A stretch of DNA of 64,000 nt, taken from positions 17,262,445 through 17,326,444 of the forward strand of contig CM055113.1 in NCBI GenBank assembly GCA_029204225.1, given 5' to 3'. Shown here one piece after another: positions 1-12,366 of the stretch. Positions within the stretch are counted from its first letter, which is position 1. The number at the start of each line of letters is the position of its first letter. The notes beneath the pieces were generated by a model. It was not told the DNA's origin. It was given only the letters and a program-made list of their open reading frames with translations, and did not search any database. This DNA is from Diphasiastrum complanatum. Lineage: Eukaryota; Streptophyta; Lycopodiopsida; Lycopodiales; Lycopodiaceae. The position numbers were made by a program, and so were the translations under genes.

Positions 1-143
1 CCAATCATATGTGGAGTCATGTTGTCAACCTCTTGATGTTTTGTTAATGTGGGTGCAATAGTGCGAACTAGTTTTGGCTCCTAAAATTCGTCATACCCAC
101 ATAACTTTCTTGTCATCTGTCCAAAGAGAATTGTTTTTATCAC

Positions 144-275
<132 letters not shown>

Positions 276-483
276 CATAAGTATATATGAGATAAAGTGG
301 AGATCATGTCAACGTTGCTTAGCTAACATTATTGATCACCTGCCCAATCTCCAGTCCTCAACACTACACAATTAGACCTCCCAGGCTCAACCCTTTGTTG
401 CTTTGAAACATCTTATTATCAATTTTCACCCCTTCAAGCTCATCAAAGCTCACTATAGGGTTTGAGCTCCAAAAAGAGAGTGA

Positions 484-1302
484 ATGTGTGTATCCCACAT
501 GTCCATAGTCATTAAAAAGAACAATGTCCATTGTGGAAAATTTCATATGGAAAATTGTAAGAGCATTGATACTTCCGTGGAGCATGTTGTAAAAGATCCT
601 ATCAAAGGGGATGAAAGATCCTTCGAGGACATCACCCTTTATAGGAGTCTTATTGGCTCCCTTATATGGTTGACAATTACTAGGCCCGATTTGAGCTTTA
701 GTGTGCATAAATTGAGTCAATTCATGCAAGATCCAAGATTTGTCATTGGAAATCGTCCAAAAGGATCTTGAGATATGTATCGTCCACACTTGATTATGGA
801 TTATTTTACAAAAGTGAAGATCTATCAATGGTTGCCTACTTGGACTCGGATTTTGCAAGTGACATGGTGGATAGAAAATCCACTAGTGCATTCACCATTT
901 TTTTTAGAGGCAATCTTGTGTCTTGGTTATCCAAGAAACAAGAAACCATATTTTTGTCATCATGTGAGGCCGAGTATAAGGCCCTTACAACCACTAATAA
1001 AGAGATTTTGTGGATCAGAAGATTACTTATGGAGCTCAAGTGCATCAAGGATGGAGATCTACCTATCATCAAGTGTGACAACATCTCGACCCAAGCTCAA
1101 TCCTATTTTTCATGCAAGAAGCAAACATATTGAGATTGCACCCCATTTTGTAAGGGAGAAAGTCATTGGAGGAGAAATCAACTTGGAGCATATTGGATCA
1201 TCATCTTGTACTGCCGATCTCCTCATCAAACCATTGCTCAAGAGTGCTTTCATAAAGCTTAGATCTAATCTTGGCTTGATTCCAAGATCCATGTTAAAGT
1301 AG
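484..1302 (+). pseudogene. Ty1/copia RT C-terminus and RNase H fragment
   Basis: Only the 3' part of a copia pol gene is present, read in at least three frames because of frameshifts. Recognisable blocks are the RT thumb segment with LIGSLIWLTITRPDLSFSV near 640-710, the RNase H core with AYLDSDFASD and DRKSTSAF near 835-890, SWLSKKQ and SCEAEYKAL near 925-990, and a degenerate C-terminal tail with ADLLIKPL near 1215. The fragment is close in sequence to the RT/RNase H of the full-length copia at 4267-10423, so both belong to one clade. Gag, protease and integrase are not seen upstream; the fragment starts near the GA tract. It is non-functional. Confidence 0.88.
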
Positions 1303-1324
1303 ATAGATATCTTTTAAAGAGGAG

Positions 1325-1930
1325 TGTGAGATTGTAAAAGCCATCTATCTTGAGGTTTGGGCGTCCTCTTTCAAGTTTACTCATTGTACACTTGTAAATA
1401 AGTGATTAGGGCTCGTGGTAATATAGGCTAGTTACACGTGGCTTGATGCTAGAGGATTAGTGACATAGCACCTCTTGATCTCCTTTGTCAATTTGGGCCA
1501 ATCATATTGTGAGGTGCACCAAAATGGTCCAATCATTGTAAGAGGTGACATGTAGGAGGTCCAATCAAAGTAAGAGGTGGTGTTTCTAGAGGTCCAATCA
1601 ATTTGCTTCATTTCCACACTCTTGGATCTCGAGCTACTATGAGTAGGAGTGAGGACGTACTTAGTTTTTTGCAAGATTGAGAGATAGGAAGCTCCAACAC
1701 TTAGTTTCTGTTTTACATTCTCTCTCTACCCAAGAGCAAGCCAAATCCATACTTAGTTTTTTTCATCCAAAGTGTCCTTCATTATGTGTGATGAATGGTG
1801 TACGATAGATGCATGTGTAGAGTGCTCTTGCCTTAGATTTTTGAGCTAGCATGCTATCCTCTATATCGGAGCCAATGATCACAACAAATTGGGAGACTTA
1901 GAAATTTGTGCACACAACTTTCTATTTATG
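1325..1930 (+). repeat. Probable 3' LTR of the copia fragment
   Basis: A purine-rich tract (AAAGAGGAG) directly precedes TGTGAGATTG at 1325, the usual arrangement of polypurine tract and LTR start. No second copy is present, so the right boundary (about 1930) is a guess. Confidence 0.5.
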
Positions 1931-2376
1931 AATTAATTTTAAAGATATGGCCAAAGAAAAGTAGATACAATACACCTTAGCAAGAACAAAGGAGGCTGGC
2001 TACTACACCAACGATGGGTCCCTTTAGATTAGGGAGAATTGCCTTGAAAAAGCACTGATGTACTAAAAGTACATAACACTCCCCCTACTTAGACATTTTT
2101 GTCCTAAAAATGAAGACGTTTGTTTGATCAGCTTGATCGCCTTGGTTAAGTAGTTATGATGGAGGATGTGTCGTCGTAGAAAAATTACTGCTTCATTACA
2201 GATCCAAAGTTGTCGAATTGAATCCATTTTGCTAGCTTCAGACTGTAATCCTTGTTCCCATGAAGGAGAAAAGATGGCCGAAGAAGAGATGGATGAAACA
2301 CCATATTGCTTTTTGACAATCAAATCACAATATCCTCGTTTGTCTGCTTCTTCGACATCGTAATAAGTTGGATGAT

Positions 2377-2808
2377 CTATCCAATTCCTTTAGGATCATA
2401 TTTTAGCATTGCATTTGGCTGTGCTGGTCTGAAGATTTTGTCATGTTGTTGGGTAGTCACTTTGTTGTTCAATCCAAATGCTTCAATGATAACCATAAGC
2501 CTTGCATCTGAATTGTGAAGATCTTGCATGAAGGAATTATTGGCATGATCAATCCCCAACTTAGGGACTAATATGCTTTGATTGATCATCTCTAAAAATG
2601 ATAAATGATATTCTGGATGGACATTCATTTCCAAGAACATCGAGTGAATGAGATGCTTGCAAAGAGTGAGGACATCTCTTTCACTCAAAGTCTCTACGAA
2701 AAATCGTTTGTAGATTACGTCATCATGTTCGAAAATATTGATATCTCCAATATTTTGAACCACAAACTGGAAATTGTGATATAATGGATCTTTGATTGTT
2801 TGTCCCAT
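2377..2808 (-). CDS. Unidentified 143-aa ORF inside the small LTR element
   Basis: Begins MGQTIKDPLYHN and ends YDPKGIG, with no stop in 143 codons. The composition is protein-like and mixed (aromatic, acidic and aliphatic residues, no low complexity). I recognise no domain: there is no zinc knuckle, protease triad, RT or integrase motif. It may be a divergent gag, a captured host gene fragment, or an open frame that is not translated. No splice or promoter signal decides between these. Confidence 0.35.
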   Translation of the reverse strand: MGQTIKDPLYHNFQFVVQNIGDINIFEHDDVIYKRFFVETLSERDVLTLCKHLIHSMFLEMNVHPEYHLSFLEMINQSILVPKLGIDHANNSFMQDLHNSDARLMVIIEAFGLNNKVTTQQHDKIFRPAQPNAMLKYDPKGIG

Positions 2809-2919
2809 CTTATAATTAGGACAATTTTCAGCTTGTATAATACAAGTTTCATCACATTTCGTTGTGCACTCTATACTGAATGTGAAACATTCATATAGAT
2901 CAGTTGTATCCTGGTCTGT

Positions 2920-3111
2920 TTATCCCATTTCACAAGATGTTTCAAACAAGTTTTTTGGTTGAATGCGATGTGATAATTCTGGTGATCTCAAGGTTGATAG
3001 GGTCCTTGAGTGATTTGCCTCATTGACAACGTCTTTGCCTGAATTGGCCCTTGTACTTCTCAATTGAAGAACAATATTGAAAACAAAAGTATTGTCCTCA
3101 TAATCCTCCAA
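2920..3111 (-). CDS. Short unidentified ORF upstream in the same element
   Basis: A 63-aa frame beginning MEDYEDNTFVFN, between the primer-binding site and the 143-aa ORF. It may be the first part of the same disrupted gene. No homologue is recognised. Confidence 0.2.
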   Translation of the reverse strand: MEDYEDNTFVFNIVLQLRSTRANSGKDVVNEANHSRTLSTLRSPELSHRIQPKNLFETSCEMG

Positions 3112-3771
3112 AAAAAAATTCCAAAATTCTGGCCATCTCCACTAATTTGATCATAACTTTCACAATATTGATCCAAATCAAACAAACTCAGTACCTCTGA
3201 AAACCAAACAACAAGCTCTATCAGGTTATATATTAGATCAATGATTGGATGTGATTACGTAGGTCTAATTAACAACAGAACAGGGCTGAAAACTTTGAAG
3301 AAAGAAAAACTAACAAAACTAGAGCTACAAATCAAGATTTGTCATAACTTTTTGGATACAAATCCAAATGACCTGCCATATGGATCAGATCAAAGCTAAG
3401 ACAATGCTCTAAAATCCTATGGATAGAAACTTGAAATAAAAACTCAGATCAAATTTGAAAAATTCAAATCAAGTGAAAGCAAAACCCTAGTCATCTGTTT
3501 TGACAACTCTTGGGAAAAGTGCAATAACTTTTGCATCTCTTATCCAATTGGCTTGAAAATTGGTACAAATTAAAGCTGAAACAAGCTCTACAACCCTATT
3601 GAATCAAATGAAAAACAAAATTGAATGCTAAAAATTCGTCTAAACAAAACTGAAAAATTCAAAGTTAAAAATTAGCAAAAAAAAAGCTACAAAAACAATA
3701 AACTCATCAAATCTAATGGAATTCTCATAGAATAATCATAAATCATGGATCTATGCTTTGATACCAAGAAA

Positions 3772-4235
3772 TGTCATGTGCCAAATATAAAACTAATAGC
3801 AATAACAATGAAGTAAAGCTAATAGCAAGAAAATAACAAGACAATCATGATAGCATATTAATAGAAAGCTAGATACATGGAGATCACCATAGAATCACAT
3901 TAGCCATGAAAGAAAGAGTACAAGATATGTACATGAGCATTGATTCATGTGGATAGGGCACATCAGACCTAGCAATGGAGATCCGAATGGCTCACAATCA
4001 CAAGGAAGCTAGAAGCTCTCACTTGTAAATGAGCCAAAAGATAGTTAGCCCTTGTTAAGTATTATTTAAACTACATTGGGCCCTTGTTGGCCTATTATCC
4101 TTATTAATTACTTTGGAGGGCCTAAAGAGGGAACCGCCTTGTTATTAAGGCTAATAGCTCCTTTTGGGCCTAGAAAGCTTACAATGGATATTATATTGCC
4201 TTGAAAAAGCACTGATGTACTAAAAGTACATGACA
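3772..4235 (-). repeat. 5' LTR of the small RT-less element
   Basis: Reads TGTCATGTG at the left and ends in TGACA at the right, beside a tRNA-iMet-type primer-binding site. A terminal block of about 40 bp recurs at 2038-2078. Confidence 0.6.
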
Positions 4236-4261
4236 CACCCAAGCTCATAGAATAGTCAAAT

Positions 4262-4266
4262 ATTTG
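4262..4266. repeat. Target site duplication, left copy (ATTTG)
   Basis: ATTTG abuts the left LTR of the copia element and recurs at 10424-10428. Confidence 0.9.
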
Positions 4267-4947
4267 TGTAAAAATTACAGCAAATAAGGATCCTAAAACA
4301 CTTGAAATGATGAGGAAAACAATAGATTATGATTTCATAAGATTAGCACAAGTTGAACCATCAAAATCCATCAAAATCTATGCTTGAACCTCACTAAATG
4401 GCCCAAATCCTTGAAGAAGGCTTCACACGTGTGAAAGTACGGCCTCCCACAGTCTGAGTACTGTACACCAGACCTACATTCAATCCTATAATAATTAGTA
4501 ATCACAAGTACTCAAACAATTATGAACATAGAGAGCAATTGCACCATTATGAGAGAAAAAACATGAAATTGCTTGATTGATTTTGGTGAGATATCATCAC
4601 CTATATATACATGATCCATCACGGTTTTGGGCAGGTATGAGTAGCCCTAAACCTATCCCTAATGCTAATTTTGGTGGATCTTTCATCCCTACCAAGTTAG
4701 GGTTGGAATCTTGGAGATCCCTCAACAATGCAAAAATTACCAAAAATAGCTCCTATTTTTTCTCCCTTGTATCTAAGCATAATTTGGACTCATTCCAAAG
4801 GTTCTAACACTTAGGTCTACTTGAGAACATCCTTATGAATGGAATCCTATGCTATTTGGCACGTGTGACAAGCCACATCATGACCATCTAACTATTTACA
4901 AGTCATATGACCAAAACTAGTCAAGCTAGAATTGTGAATTTTTAACA
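4267..4947 (-). repeat. 3' LTR of copia 1
   Basis: On the plus strand starts TGTAAAAATTACAGC and ends TTTTTAACA. A CACCTATATATACATG block about half way along may contain the TATA box. The short ORF at 4577-4807 recurs exactly in the other LTR and is not a gene. Confidence 0.95.
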
Positions 4948-4961
4948 CTCCTCCTCACTAT

Positions 4962-7900
4962 CTAGCTTGGTTCAATCATTGCTTTACTAATCACTCCAAG
5001 TGATGATCTGAACTTCATAAAAGGTGTCTTTTGAAGTGGTTTAGTAAGTAGATCAGCTACACATTCATTGCTTGGAACATGCTCCAAAGCAATCTCCTTG
5101 GCTTGCACCATTTCTCTCACAAAGTGATGGCATATCTCAATGTGCTTATATCTTGCATGGAAGATTGGGTTAGATGCAAGGTGTTGGGCTGATATATTGT
5201 CATTGTAGATGATTGGTGCCTCCTCTGAATCCATGATCTTTAGTTCCACCAATAATCTCTTGATCCAAAGTACCTCCTTTGTAGTGGTTGTCAAAGCTTT
5301 GTACTCGGCCTCGATTGAAGATAGAGATATAGTTTCTTGATTTTTTGAAAGCCATGAAACACACCTTCTCCTATGAAAGTTGAATAGGCACTTGTTGATT
5401 TCCTATCCCTCTTGTCCCCTGCAAAATCTGAATCACTAAATGCATGAAGGTTAATCACATCTCCTCTATATAGAATCCCAAAATCCAATGTACCCGAGAT
5501 GTATCTTAGAATCCTCTTAGCCTTTTTCAAATGGATATTCAATGGCTTTTGCATGGATTGGCTCAACCTACATACACTAAAGCTAAGATCTGGTCTAGTT
5601 ATAGTGATCCACATTAAGGAACCTATAAGTTGCCTAAACAAAGTGATGTCCATGAAGGATCTTTCATCATCTTCATTTGGCACTTTTACATCTTGCTCCA
5701 TTGGTGTGTCAACACTTTTGCATACTTCCATCTTAAACTTCTTCAAAAGACTTTGAGCATAGTTTACTTGACTTATAAAGATAAAATCAGACCCTCTAAG
5801 TACTTCTATGCCTAAGATGAAGTGAAGACACCCTAGATCTACCATCTTGAACTCTAAGGATAGATCTATCTTGATTTTTTCAATACCATCAACACTATTT
5901 CCACTAATGATGATGTCATCTACATAAATGAGTAAAAGTACAATACCAACATCATCAAACTTAATGTAAAGAGTAGGATCATATTCACTTTGAACAAAAG
6001 AAAGTGAAATAAGATAGCAATGTAGTCTTGAATTCCAAGATCTCGAGGCTTGCTTCAAGCCATAGATGCTTCTTTGGAAATGGCATACTTTGTTCTCCAT
6101 TCCATGCTTGATGAACCCTTGTGGCTGCTCCATATAGATATCCTCTTCCAAAAAACCATTCAAGAAAGAATTAGAGACATCCATTTGACATAGAATCCAT
6201 CCAAAATGTGATGCAAGTGCAATGATTAGTCTTATTGTGACCATCTTGGCCACGGTTGCAAAAGTTTCCTCATAGTCTATCCCTCTCTCTTGAGCATAAC
6301 CTTTTGCAACTAATCTTGCTTTATGTTTGTTAACACTCGCATTTGCATTCAACTTAAGCTTGAAGACCCACTTGCATCCTATTACATTCCTTTGAGGTCT
6401 CTCAACAAGCAACCAAGTTTCATTCTCAATCAAGGCATCATACTCATCCAACATAGCTTTATACCATTCTTTGGAGTTCAATGCATCTTCAACATTAGAC
6501 GGTTTCTTCAAAACTAGATAAAGCATAAGAAGTGGATGAGATACCCTCAACTTGCTGTCCTTTGCCTTGATATGTGAGCCTTGATGGCTCCACTTTTGCC
6601 CTTGAAGATCTCCTTGGTGTGATAGGTGGGTTTGGTGCTTGCTCCTCCATGAGCTCCACCTCAAAACCAAGATCTTGCTCCTCGGCCATCTTCTTCTTGA
6701 TTGTTGGAGCACTTGAGCCTTCTTCAAGCATATGCATATGATGTTCATCAAAGATGACATCCCTTGAAACAACAAATTTGTTCAAGGATGGGAGATAGAC
6801 TTTGTAGCCCTTGCTTGAGCTTGCATATCCAAGCATGATCCCTCTTGTGGAAGATGGATCCTCCTTGGTTCTTGTTTCCAATGGCACATGCACATAACAT
6901 ATACACCCAAAAACTTTCAAGTGATTAAGATTGGGTTTCTTTCCATACAACATCTCATAAGGAGTTTTGCCTTCAATTGCTTTGCAAGACACCCTATTCA
7001 TCAAGTAGTTTGCACATACAAGAGACTCACCCCAAAAGGATTTGGGCAAACAAGCATCTAATCTTAAAGCCTTAGAACATTCACATAATGTTCTATTCCT
7101 TCTTTCAGAAACTCCATTTTGTTGAGGAGTGTAAGGACAAGAAGTCTCTTTCTTGATCCCTTCCTCCTCACAAAAGGCCTTGAACTCATTGGAGATGAAT
7201 TCTCCACCATTGTCACTTCTAAGAATCTTGATGCTATGATTATGATGCTTTTCCACAAACAACTTGAACTTTACAAAAGTATCAAATACTTGAGACTTGA
7301 AGGAAAGTAAGAACACCCAACAATATCTTGAGTAGTCATCAATGAAGGTTAAAAACATGGATGAACCTCCATTAGATTTGGTGCTAGCAATGTGCACATC
7401 CGAGTGTATGAGTTCAAGAGGATGAGATGACTTTGTGATGGAGTTAGGAAACACCTTCTTATGTGCCTTGGATAAGGCACAAGCTTCACAAACCTTGTCT
7501 TCCTTCCCAATAGACCTTGGTAGGCCTAAAGCATACTCCTCCTTGATCATAGCCTCCATGGAACCCGAGTTGACATGTCCAAGTCTTTTGTACCATAAAG
7601 TAAAGGTAGATATCTTGCTCTTCTCGGCCAACATGACAACATTAGTATCCACAAATGCATCCAGCTTATAAAGTTTGCCAAGTCTAGTGCCCTTAGCCAC
7701 TATCTTACCCTTCTTCTTGATGAAACATTCATTTGAAGCAAAGTCAACATTGAAACCATTGTCTACCATTTGGCCAACACTTAGTAGATTCTTTGTTATT
7801 GTAGGAATGTACAAAACACCTTCTATGTTGATCTTTTTGGAAGATCCTAAGCAAAGGGGAATGCTACCAACTCCTTCAATCTTACAAGCTTCATCATTTG

Positions 7901-8930
7901 CTGTATAGATAGACTTTATAGGTCCATCATAAGATAAGAGAGAAGAGAAAAACTCCCTTTTACTAGTCATGTGTGAACTAGCACCCAAGTCAATCCACCA
8001 AGGATCTTCTCCTTTGAAGCTTGTTGAAGAAAATATGGACATCATGAGAGAGTCCTCATGTGAACTCTCCTCCTCCTCCTCTTTGCTCATGTTGGCTTGG
8101 CTTTGATCTTGCTTCCTCTTGAAGCATTCCGAGGCATAATGCCCCATCTTGCTACAATAGTAGCACTTCACCTTTGATTTGTCCTTCTTGACTTTGGTGG
8201 TTGATGGAGATGCCTTTGGGGGTCCTTCTTGATCCTCAAGCTTTTTAGACTTCTTGAATGTTGATCCTTTGCCTTTGGACTTGCCTTTGCCTTTGGTGAA
8301 GAGAGCTTGGTCATCTCCACCTTGGATGGAAAGCCTATCCATCCTCTCTTGCATTTGGCTCCTTCTTGATTCCTCGGCCATGAGTGTGCCTTGGAGTTCT
8401 TCAAGTATGGGTAGCTTACCCATAATTGCATATCCCTGAACCAAATTGTCAAATTCAAAGCTTAGTCCATTCATTATGAGTTGAACAAGCTCTTCATCCT
8501 TGATAGGGTCACCTATAAAGGCTAGCTCTTTGTTCAATTCCTTTACTCTTAGGACAAAAGTATGTGCACTCTCTCCTTTCTTTTGATAGCTTCTATAGAT
8601 TTGATTCTTCAAAGCTAACATTCTAGTTTGGTTCTTGGATTCATAGACCTTTTGCAAAGTCTCCCAAGCATCTTGAGCTGAAGTGAAATCTCCTACCTCT
8701 CTTAAGAGTTCATTTGGAACATTCATTTTTATGCAATGTAGTGCAACATTGCACCTCTTGATGTATTTGGCTTTTTCTTGAGGATGAATAGGTTCACCCT
8801 CCTTACCATTTACAATTTCCATCAGATCTTGCATGATCATGATAGATTCCATTCTAACTTTCCATATGGAATAGTTAGTTTTGTTGAGCCTTTCATTAGT
8901 ATCCAAAATATATGCATTTATAGATGCCAT
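4962..8930 (-). pseudogene. copia 1 gag-pol polyprotein, two frameshifts
   Basis: The first frame (8930 to 6495, 811 codons) starts at an ATG 0.8 kb inside the LTR. It codes a UBN2-type gag (residues 1-200), a CX2CX4HX4C zinc knuckle near 255, an aspartic protease near 311 and an integrase with the Asp, Asp and Glu of the catalytic triad near 510, 570 and 608. A shift near 6510 moves to a 494-codon frame with the RT (YVDD near residue 283). A second shift near 5345 moves to the RNase H tail, ending at 4962. Oddities: the protease motif reads D-L-G-A instead of D-S-G-A, and the first His of the integrase HHCC finger is Tyr (LWYKRLGH). The protein is therefore likely inactive although the insertion is young. 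Confidence 0.93.
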
Positions 8931-9741
8931 CTAGTCTCCTAATCAAGGACTTGACACAAATGAAGGTTACTTCTATTGATTTGATTGAAGGTCTACCTTA
9001 TCCCACTTCTTAGGGACCTGAAAAGATCAGTAATAGACTTCCTATAAAGATCTAAGAATGATCTCTAACAAAATCAAATCATAGAATACTAGAAACAATG
9101 CACTTGCTTGATTGAAGTAGACAATACTAGTAGAATTGCCCCTCTTTCTATAAAGAACATTAAAGCTTCCAAATGATCTGATCAAGATTGAATTTCAGCA
9201 ACCTAATATACTTCCAAAATCACTTGTAAAATATCTAAATGGAACTTAATGAGGATGCAACACAATCTACTATCCAATCACAAGCAAAAAATGATCAAAA
9301 TTGATGAAAAATTGATCTAATTTGGTGCATAAGTCAAGCAATGGTTGGACTGAACCTAAATCACTTTAGGAGGTGTCTACTACACCTTAGAACAGCCTTG
9401 AAGAGTCCCAAAAACTCTGATCTTCCCTCTCCTTGAATGCTAGAAAGCCTCCTCTATGAAATCACCTCCAAAACTCGCTTAGAAATCAATGCTTGGAGCA
9501 AGCAAAACTTGCTATCTTGGTAATGTGAATTGAATTCAACTTTGCCTTTGGTTTTAGACACCTAAACACCTGCAAATGAAGTCACACAACACCAATCTCC
9601 AATGTATTTGACTCACTTTGAGTTCTAGAATCAATACTAGATGCTAAGATCCAATCTACACAAGATTTAGATCAAAAATTGTGATCAAATTGAATGAAAA
9701 CCAAGGATTTAGCTCATTTCAACCTTTAGGCTCTGATACCA

Positions 9742-10423
9742 TGTAAAAATTACAGCAAATAAGGATCCTAAAACACTTGAAATGATGAGGAAAACAATAG
9801 ATTATGATTTCATAAGATTAGCACAAGTTGAACCATCAAAATCCATAAAAAATCTATGCTTGAACCTCACTAAATGGCCCAAATCCTTGAAGAAGGCTTC
9901 ACACGTGTGAAAGTACGGCCTCCCACAGTTTGAGTACTGTACACCAGACCTACATTCAATCCTATAATGATTAGTAATCACAAGTACTCAAACAATTATG
10001 AACATAGAGAGCAATTGCACCATTATGAGAGAAAAACCATGAAATTGCTTGATTGATTTTGGTGAGATATCATCACCTATATATACATGATCCATCACGG
10101 TTTTGGGCAGGTATGAGTAGCCCTAAACCTATCCCTAATGCTAATTTTGGTGGATCTTTCATCCCTACCAAGTTAGGGTTGGAATCTTGGAGATCCCTCA
10201 ACAATGCAAAAATTACCAAAAATAGCTCCTATTTTTTCTCCCTTGTATCTAAGCATAATTTGGACTCATTCCAAAGGTTCTAACACTTAGGTCTACTTGA
10301 GAACATCCTTATGAATGGAATCCTATGCTATTTGGCACGTGTGACAAGCCACATCATGACCATCTAACTATTTACAAGTCATATGACCAAAACTAGTCAA
10401 GCTAGAATTGTGAATTTTTAACA
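9742..10423 (-). repeat. 5' LTR of copia 1
   Basis: Same sequence as 4267-4947 apart from about four substitutions and one 1-bp indel. It adjoins the primer-binding site on its left. Confidence 0.95.
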
Positions 10424-10428
10424 ATTTG
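10424..10428. repeat. Target site duplication, right copy (ATTTG)
   Basis: Matches 4262-4266 and confirms both ends of copia 1. Confidence 0.9.
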
Positions 10429-12029
10429 GTGAAACACATTGATTCATTACATAATCCCAATTTGCTTTCGAGGGAGCTCATGTTAACCTTTTGCAAGACT
10501 TTGAGATGTATTGATGAAGATGAGTCCCTTTAACAAAATACTTGAATCTCATCAAATTTTATTGGAATCTATTGAAAGATTGCATTTTTCAAATGGTTAA
10601 AGAGTCTTTCTCCTTTAAATGTTTTTCTATTTTTACTGTGGAGGGTTGGTCAAATTCATACCAAAATGTTTGTTGTCATCTCCATTGTGACTACTTTCTT
10701 GTATTACTATCACCATATTTCGAATGGATTTATTTATGCGCTAGTTGATTCAATTATGTGTACCGAGTACAAATAATTCTAATGAACCTTATGGACTTTT
10801 GCTTTGATATATACTAGCATATGGAGTTCAAATATATTGCTAAATAACCTATGGATAGTTAAATCTTCAATATTTGTTTCAAAAGAAACCAATTTTCAAG
10901 TTTACTTGAATCATGTCAAAAAACTACCAAACTTTACTCGACATTATACAATGATATTTTGAGTTACTGAAATACTTAATTTTGGGTAAATGTGTGTGTG
11001 AGTGTGAGTGTGTGTGTGTGGTGTGTGTGCGTGTGTATGTGCGCGTGCGCACGATGTCAAAAGTAACATGGTCTATGCGGTTCTTTAAATGTGCGATTTA
11101 TTTATTGCAATTCGCATTCTTTTACAAATTCACTCATGCAATTAATTATGGCATGTTTTGTTTTGAGTCTGTTTAGTATGGTTTTGACTAGGTCACAAGC
11201 TAAGTTGCAACAAAGATGGACACTCAAGTTGTAGTGTATGTTTCTTCTAATGAGGGAGGACCTAGCTGACCCTGACTTGATAAAGGTATTCCTAACATTC
11301 CAATGTTGTTGTGTGAAAGTTTTCTTGTAGATGCAGCATGTGAAGTTGGTTGTTGTGAGATGGGTTGCTCAATCTACATACAATTAAAAAATCTGGGTAG
11401 TGAAGAAAACCCACTAGTACAAGATGTGGAATATGACTACAAGTTTTATTGTATGATTTTTATACAATTTTTTGAAAATAAATTATGTGCACTTTAAATA
11501 AATAGACACATTTAGATTTGTTGGATGTACTTGTATGCTTTTTTTAGATTCAATCAATTAGATTTAGATTTAATCTACAATAGGTCATTTCTATCAATTG
11601 ATTCATTTCAAAACGCTAAAACATGGACAAAATAAATATAACATCACACTTGAAATAATTTTTTTCATATACCATTAAATAATTGTGATCGTCTCTTTAA
11701 ATAGATTGGAGATCAAAATACAAAAAGCAGTGTATTTGGTTTACTTGTGAAGGAGACATTATGTGCAACTGGAATCTGTGGATCTCGTCTTTGATAAATG
11801 CAAAAATGTTTAGGAGAACATAGTTGATCACTAATTACGGATTGAAAACATGCTACAAGCAATCCAATGTGACCTATCGGTTTTTATATAAGATGCAGCA
11901 ATTTAAGTATGATGTCAAACAACTGAGTTAAGATCAAAAGCATATGTGTGCATGATAGTGAATAGATCTTCTAACCATTTACAGCACCAATTGCCAGCTC
12001 CTCAGAACATAGCAAAAATGCATAAATAT
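10429..12029. other. Anonymous AT-rich sequence
   Basis: No conserved coding block is seen. It contains a GT-rich simple repeat at about 10990-11053 that passes into alternating GCGC. Short open frames at 10542, 10982 and 11303 have no recognisable motif. Confidence 0.5.
10990..11053. repeat. (GT)n microsatellite with alternating GC end
   Basis: Imperfect GT repeats pass into GTGCGCGTGCGCAC, a purine-pyrimidine alternation. Confidence 0.85.
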
Positions 12030-12366
12030 CAAGTCCTCAAACAAAAAAAATCTAAAAGAAAACTACTAGATGTTGTCTATAACAAATATACCACTGTACA
12101 AAGTCAAGGTTAACAGTAACTTAAAAGGGCCATCTCTAGTTAAAACACTTTACGTGAAACTCAGCTAAAAGGGCACACTAAGCAGGGAGGATGTGAAGAG
12201 TCAAGACCTCAAACAAAAAAAATCCAAAAGAAAACTACTAGATGTTATCTATAACAAATATACCACTGTACAAAGTCAAGGTTAGCAGTAACTTAAGAGG
12301 GCCATCCCTAGTTAAAATACTTTACGTGAAACTTAGCTAAAATGGCACACTAAGCAGGGAGGATGT
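12030..12366. repeat. Tandem duplication, two 165-bp copies
   Basis: 12030-12194 and 12202-12366 match almost base for base. Both run from a CCTCAAACAAAAAAAATC block to GCAGGGAGGATGT, and differ at about ten positions. No coding content. Confidence 0.9.

Larger units (their letters stand above)
2037..4235 (-). mobile_element. Small RT-less LTR element with unidentified ORFs
   Basis: On the minus strand the unit has a primer-binding site (TTGGTATCAAAGC, about 3757-3769) next to an LTR at 3772-4235, and a polypurine tract (AAGTAGGGGGAG) next to the other LTR end at 2078. The last 40 or so bases of the two LTRs match (2038-2078 and 4195-4235), ending in AACA and GACA. The left LTR is otherwise truncated or replaced. 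The roughly 1.7-kb interior has no reverse transcriptase, integrase or zinc knuckle; it contains ORFs at 2377-2808 and 2920-3111. It is probably a non-autonomous element mobilised in trans. Confidence 0.6.
4267..10423 (-). mobile_element. Near-complete Ty1/copia retrotransposon (copia 1)
   Basis: A 6.16-kb element on the minus strand with LTRs of 681 bp (4267-4947) and 682 bp (9742-10423). It is flanked by a perfect 5-bp duplication ATTTG. The primer-binding site TGGTATCAGAGC (complement of about 9729-9740) abuts the right LTR, and the polypurine tract AGTGAGGAGGAG abuts the left LTR at 4948. By eye the LTRs differ at about five positions, so insertion was recent. The interior codes gag-protease-integrase-RT-RNase H in copia order, with two compensating frameshifts (near 6510 and 5345). 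The 0.8 kb between 8930 and 9728 is an untranslated leader. Confidence 0.95.

Noticed and set aside
4577-4807. 76-aa ORF identical to one at 10053-10283
   Set aside because: Both lie at the same place in the two LTRs of copia 1; the identity reflects LTR identity, not a gene.
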